Source: Schistosoma haematobium
Lineage: Eukaryota > Platyhelminthes > Trematoda > Strigeidida > Schistosomatidae
Assembly (NCBI RefSeq): GCF_000699445.3
Contig: NC_067200.1
Location: 1,838,450 to 1,902,449 of the forward strand
DNA: 64,000 nucleotides
Reading direction: 5' to 3'
Below are positions 49,601 to 56,100 of this stretch, piece by piece. The notes under the pieces are model-generated. The model saw only the letters and a list, made by a program, of their open reading frames with translations, searched no databases and was not told the origin of the DNA. A program made the translations under genes and the position numbers. Position 1 is the stretch's first letter, and each line of letters opens with the position of its first letter.

Positions 49601-52600
49601 ACCTAGCTGAAAAAGTTATAAGTTGTGCTTATTGACTAAGTGGTTTAATTATCACGTATTTACAGAAAATCGTTTTCTATTCATCGTCCTTTTATTATCA
49701 ATTATGACTTTACACTCTCCTTATATGACCTCATTATGGTGGTAATGTTCATAATGATATTATTTCTTCCTGTTTATCTTTTTTGTTTCGAACTAAACCT
49801 TAGTGATCATGGTAACACTTTATAACAGCATTACTACAGTGACTTCTGGTTGTTTGGAAGTGATGAGAAGCTTTGAACTAAACTGAATTCGTGGCTTCTG
49901 AAAATCTCAATCTAAATACTTAGGGATTAAGGTAACTTGGATATGGTAGAAACAAAGCTAGTGGCGAACTCTAACTATTGAATACCGATGAAAGATACGG
50001 GATACTAATTGCAATTTAGATGTGCACAAACAATGTACCCATCGGATTATTGTACAGTTGGTGCTGGAAACTGTACGCGACCAAAATTTACAGGATTGAA
50101 TAAAGCTACTATTACTATCAAATGGGTAACAGAATAGATTTTTGTTTGCCTTTTCTTTTACGCACTCAACTCTCTACGTCAAACCTACAGTGTAAGTACG
50201 AATAAACCATCCGTGTACTTACAGAGCACTATTGCATTGTAGATAAGGAAAAAACCCCAGGTCTTATTTCATAATATGGATCGTAATACTGACTCCAATG
50301 CTTAATTCCCAACCCTATTTCAGAGTAATAAATGCCATTCACTTGCAGAATTAACTAATGTTGTCTGAATGATGAAGTACCAATAGTTCTCCAATATGTT
50401 TTACGCTAATCTTGATTTCTTTGAAAATTATAGTAATGGAACTATTACCCTTACTCTTTACTTGTTTTAAGCATTTACTCTGTGACAAAACAATGGAGAA
50501 TTTCCAACTGAGGCAAATATGGATTAGGATCTGTGACTGATGCAGTGGAAGATTAACATGGAAGGAAAAGAAAGAACTCTGTCGTTTAGTATAGTTGTGT
50601 TGACATGTTAATTTTCAAATCATAAGAACTGTGCTGAGAAACTATATAAATCCAAGAATGGGTTTATTCTAATTTACAACCACTTTACCAACTGATTAAC
50701 CTAGAAATGAATGTTAGTAGCACACCCTGTGAGGTTCTTGTTTGATCACTATCTTTACTCTTTTATGAATTAAAAATTTTAGGGAGAAAAAAAAATGAAT
50801 TTAACATGGATTCTTAAATGAGTCTTTAAAACGGTTTCAATAAAATGTGAGTTGAAATGAACAATAACATAAGTCTATAAATTATTCACCTTGTAATTTC
50901 GGGTCGACTTCACATAGACTAGAAAATTATATTCCGTAAATAAAACAAAAATAAATCCACTAGTATTTGAATACTATTATATATCCGAAATCAGAAATAT
51001 TTGTGTTTTTTTTTGTTGTTGATAATAATAATAATCCACAAAGAAAATCCTACATCCGTCGTACGACTACATAACGAACGAAATGAATATGTTACACTAT
51101 GACGTCTGACCAGGGTCAACCCAAACGAATATAAATAAAACTAATCAACCAATAGAAATTTACGACAAAGGGGTGACTATCTCAACATCATACGTTTATA
51201 TATATATATATACGCATATAACTAACTAAATAGGCTGATCACGTGGGTGTAGACACACCAAGGTCATCTAGGATTAAACTACAACAGACATATATGGCAT
51301 ATATATATATATATATATAAACAGAGAGAGTCGGCAACAAAGAAAAGAAAGCCTATTGGTTGATTGGTTAGTATTACATTACAAAATTAAACCAATTAAA
51401 TCACAGAAGAGTGGATGAATGAAAAGTTTTATGTGAGAGGGCAGAGAGAATTTATCGATCGAGCTATTGTAATTATTAATATGATGATGATGATGATCTC
51501 TTTCTCTATCCACACAATCAATATTGAGGACTAATTTGTTCTAGATTAACAATTAATCAATAAAATGACTTGAACATTTCTGTGGATCACATTAATGAAT
51601 GAACGAATGAATGGATAGATGGATGGATGAATGGTAACTTCACCATGGTAAAAGTACTAATTATTCAATATTCTACTTTATTGTTGAATAATCTCATATT
51701 TCCATATTTGTTACAATCATGAATCGATTAAAATCATCAATCAATTTTTTTAAAATAAAACATTATTATTTTATCAGTATAGTGATTGTGGAGATTGTTA
51801 AGTTTATGATTGAGATCATGAACCGATTGATGTTAGACCACCATGGAAAACTTGGAAACATTGGACGGCCGTTTCGTCCTATTGTTGGACTCCTCAGGAA
51901 TGTGTATCCACGATCCCGCTCGTGGGATTCGAATCCAGGGCATTCAGACTCGCGTGCAAACGCTTAACCTACTGAACCATTGAGCCGGCATTCAATGGTG
52001 TTAATGTGTAATAAAATAGTTCAATTTTATAATGATAAGTAAGTGAGAAACTTAATCATTTATTAGTTTACAATAAGTAAACACGTTGATAATACTCTAA
52101 GACTTTGAAATGAAATGAAACTAAGACAATGATCTATGGATAAATATATAACTGAAGAGATCATAACAACACAATGATAAATGAAAGTTAATTATCATTA
52201 GCAATAGTTGTACCAAAATACAAAACAAACTCATAATTTGTTTGAAAAAAAAGGTTCGAATAAAATTGTAGCAATATAAAGGACTTAATATGGTTAAGCT
52301 TTTTAGCCCCTAAATACAACCGATGGTGAGGAAAGGCCGTTCTCCCTCTCTAAATACTCTCACATGGCCATGCGTATATAACCTCTATCAGGGAAGTCAT
52401 ACTCATTACGTTCTCGTGGCGGGAATGTCGTTTACGAAATTCACAAGACGAAAAGCAAATGTCCGGTGCTTTAACCTGGTTGGTGAACACGGTGAGTCCA
52501 ACTAGGGGAGTTAGGAAACCCTCATTCCAAACCAATGATGCACATGGACATTTCGTTCTGTTTTACTTTACGGTAGCGAAAAGTGGCCGTCAAGGGTAAA

Positions 52601-53090
52601 GGATACTCGTAAGTTACATGTCTTTGAAATATTGCTCGCATCTCCTGGGATCACCGGCTAAATAATAATGAGGTTAAACGTAAGGTACTATAGAATGATG
52701 GTAAATCAGTTGATGAGGTTGTGAATCTTCGTCGACCGAGATGGTCGGGCCACGTGTTGCATATGCCTAAACACCGATTACCACGATGCACAATGCTAAC
52801 TTGTGTAGGGAATGGTTGGAAGAAAGTTGGGGGCGGCCAAACCAAAACGTAGCATCACACCTTGAAGTCATTAACTTCTGATCTAAACCATGTTGGTAGA
52901 TGCAGACTACTTGGTTGAAGTCCGGCACCTCTATGGTTGGAGACTCTTAGTGACATGGCTCAGAATCGATCACAATGGTGTCGGTATATACACTATCTGT
53001 CTTCCTTTAAACTAAGATTAAAATCGCTTCATATCTTTCTTTCTACGAACTGATTCTTTCTTCCTGTACTATATCCTTATACGCAATCTT

Positions 53091-53139
<49 letters not shown>

Positions 53140-56100
53140 TAGTTCTACATTGGAGCTGATTGACTGACTGACTAACAAATCTTATGTAAACTCTCTATGT
53201 TTAGATTTCGATCATATATTCAATAATAAAATGCTTCAAAATAAGATCAGATTATTCATTTAAATATAAATCACTATTCCACAGGTTGAAATCATGAGTC
53301 AGTTGAAGCTAGACCACGATTGAAAACCTGGAAGCACTGGACGGCCGTTTCGTCCTGGTATGGGACTCCTCAGCAGTGCGCATCAACGATCCCGCACCAC
53401 GCGGGGCTTCAACTAACTCATTATTTCAACCTGTGAAATTTCTAAAACTCTCCACAAAACCCATTCTGATAATAAATCACTATTCATTCCAAATTTATTT
53501 CACTGGATTATACTCCTTGAATAACATCTACAAACCCTAATTTTTCTGATTACAGTTTATAATCTTACTACATCTAGCACTACGGGATTTGAATCGACCA
53601 CTGTATCTCTGTGCTAATGTGGTGTAGCAACTCGAACTGATGTACGTACGTACGAAGTTCTACGTTGGTACTGACTAACTCATTATACAAATATAAGAAT
53701 TAGGTTAATTACATTAATGTGTAAAGTAGTACAAATGGTAGAATGAAATTGCAAAAATAAAAACATAATAATTTTAATCAATGAGAATATTCTACAATAA
53801 GACGTCATTAAAAAGAATTAATTAATTATATAATGAACAAAATAATAGAAGTAATATAGAAGATATGCTTATGTTATATTATCATCAATAGAAAGTCAAA
53901 TGTTAGTGTTCAAGTTGCCGTACCATATCTTCATATGACAAAACGAATAATAATAGTAGTGATAGTGACTAAGATTAAACCTTAAGGATATACTTCGGTA
54001 AAACATAATGTATTTTATTTATTTCAACACATAGATATTGGTACAAGGAGGCACCAAATACATATGCATCACACAAATCTCATTCGATATTTGTGAGGGC
54101 TGTGATACTGACAGGGTGCTCAAACCGAAGCAGGTGGTTTTCTTAGATGGCCACATCCTGAGCCTTCGACCTGAAGGTCCGATCCAAAAGGCAGTGGAGC
54201 ATTGTAAGGAGATGCAGTCACATGGTAGCCGGTGACCAACGATTGGTTCATACGCCATTTGTTCCCGCAGGATACTGGAGCCCATGTGCACCATTGGTTT
54301 GGGATCCGGTTAAAGCGCCGGGCATTCGCTTTTCGTCTTCTCATTTGCGTAAACAACACCCCGGCCACGAGAAGGCAATGAGTAGGACTTCCCTGGCAGA
54401 GGCTATATAAGCGTGGCTATGTGAGAGCATTTCGAGAGGGAGAGTGGACTATCCCCACTCTCGGCCGTACCAGGGTATGTGGGGCCCCCGAAACATAATG
54501 TATGAACGAATACTAAAATCCAAGATCTAGAGTGAATGTATCTACTGCATTATGACTAGATTTTGAGTAGTTAACCGAAGTCTTCAACCATTGATCGCAG
54601 TTATCGCGCGAACCTTAACAAGGACCCACCTAATCACCGTGATTTATTTCATGTGTGTGTGTTGTATTTGATCATAAACAGAACGTCTGACACCTTAATC
54701 TAATAAAATTGTAGAAGTGTAACCAATGAGGTTCCGATAGAATGGCATCATACTCTCTTCTCACAAAACTTTAAGGACTTGTAGATATGAACCAAAATGT
54801 TGGGCGTTGTAAATATGTACTGTTAAAGAGTTTCAACTTAAAATGAAAAAATTATCAATTGCTTATTGATTTCCAATACTTTTTTTGACTGAGATCAATT
54901 CCAGATGAGGATTTTGGAATTGTAATAAAATTAGATGATCTTGAACAAAAGTGAGAATAGACTGAGTTCTACACATTAAATTCACTGTCCACCTATTTAC
55001 ATAAGATTACATAATTTCATGCACTAATTAACTTTAAAACAGAAGACAAAATAATTGCCAAAAAACCGCCCATTAGTACTACTTTTCATTACTATATGAT
55101 GTAATAACTTGACTGGGATTATGCAAGAGACAAGTAATTTTTATGCTGTACATACACATACACAAGTATGAAAATGGTGTTCCGGATAATCCATACACAC
55201 ACACACACCAGTACTGTTTGAACTAGTTGAATACAGTAGGACTTGAGGTGGCCAATAACAATGGCCTGGTGATGAGATGCATCCAACAATCGATAATCCG
55301 ATAGCAACAAGTGGGTCCGCCTAATATGTTTTTTTTAAAAAAATAAGGGATTTAATATTACGACTAGTCTTTACAGTATAAGGTGTAGCTCAAACCTAAT
55401 TCAACAAATTGATGTTCAATTGTTCAGTTCTTGTTATAACTAACTATAGTACAAAAGAAACGAATTTTTTACATGAAAAAAACAACAACATCAAAGTAAA
55501 AGTTAAAAAGGTTACCTAAGAGCTGCTTGTGCTGATTGTATAATATGCGTCAATAAACTAAGTGAAGGTTTACGAATTTCCATAGGTAAAGCTAATTTAT
55601 TACGTGAAATGAAAGTTGTATTGGTGGCGGCTACATGTGATGAATAATGTGCACGTAAATAATCAACAACACCCAGTGCAAAAGGATCCTGAAATATCAA
55701 TAATTAGGTAAAAGAAAACTAATTGTAAATAAGTGATAAGCATTTGAAAAATATATTTTAGTTAAAATGATTAAAGAATATTGTAGTTTATATATGAATG
55801 CTTTTAACATTAAACTCCGCCTGTAGCTCTTCTAGAGTTACTGTCGGTCCCAAGCCCGGATAAAGGAGGAGGGTTGGGCATGGGGTTAGCGTCCCCATCC
55901 CGTAGAAAACTAACTCGCTAAAAAAACGCTTGCCAGAAAAAATAATTCAAACCATTTTAACTCTGCCCTGGGAGTTAGAAGGTCTTCATTTAGAAGAATT
56001 ATGACGCTTCATGATGAAAGCCGAGTTCCTTCGGAAGCCACGAGGCCGATGCCCCTTCTGACAACCAGAGAAAAAAATTGTGTAGGTACATGGAACGTCC

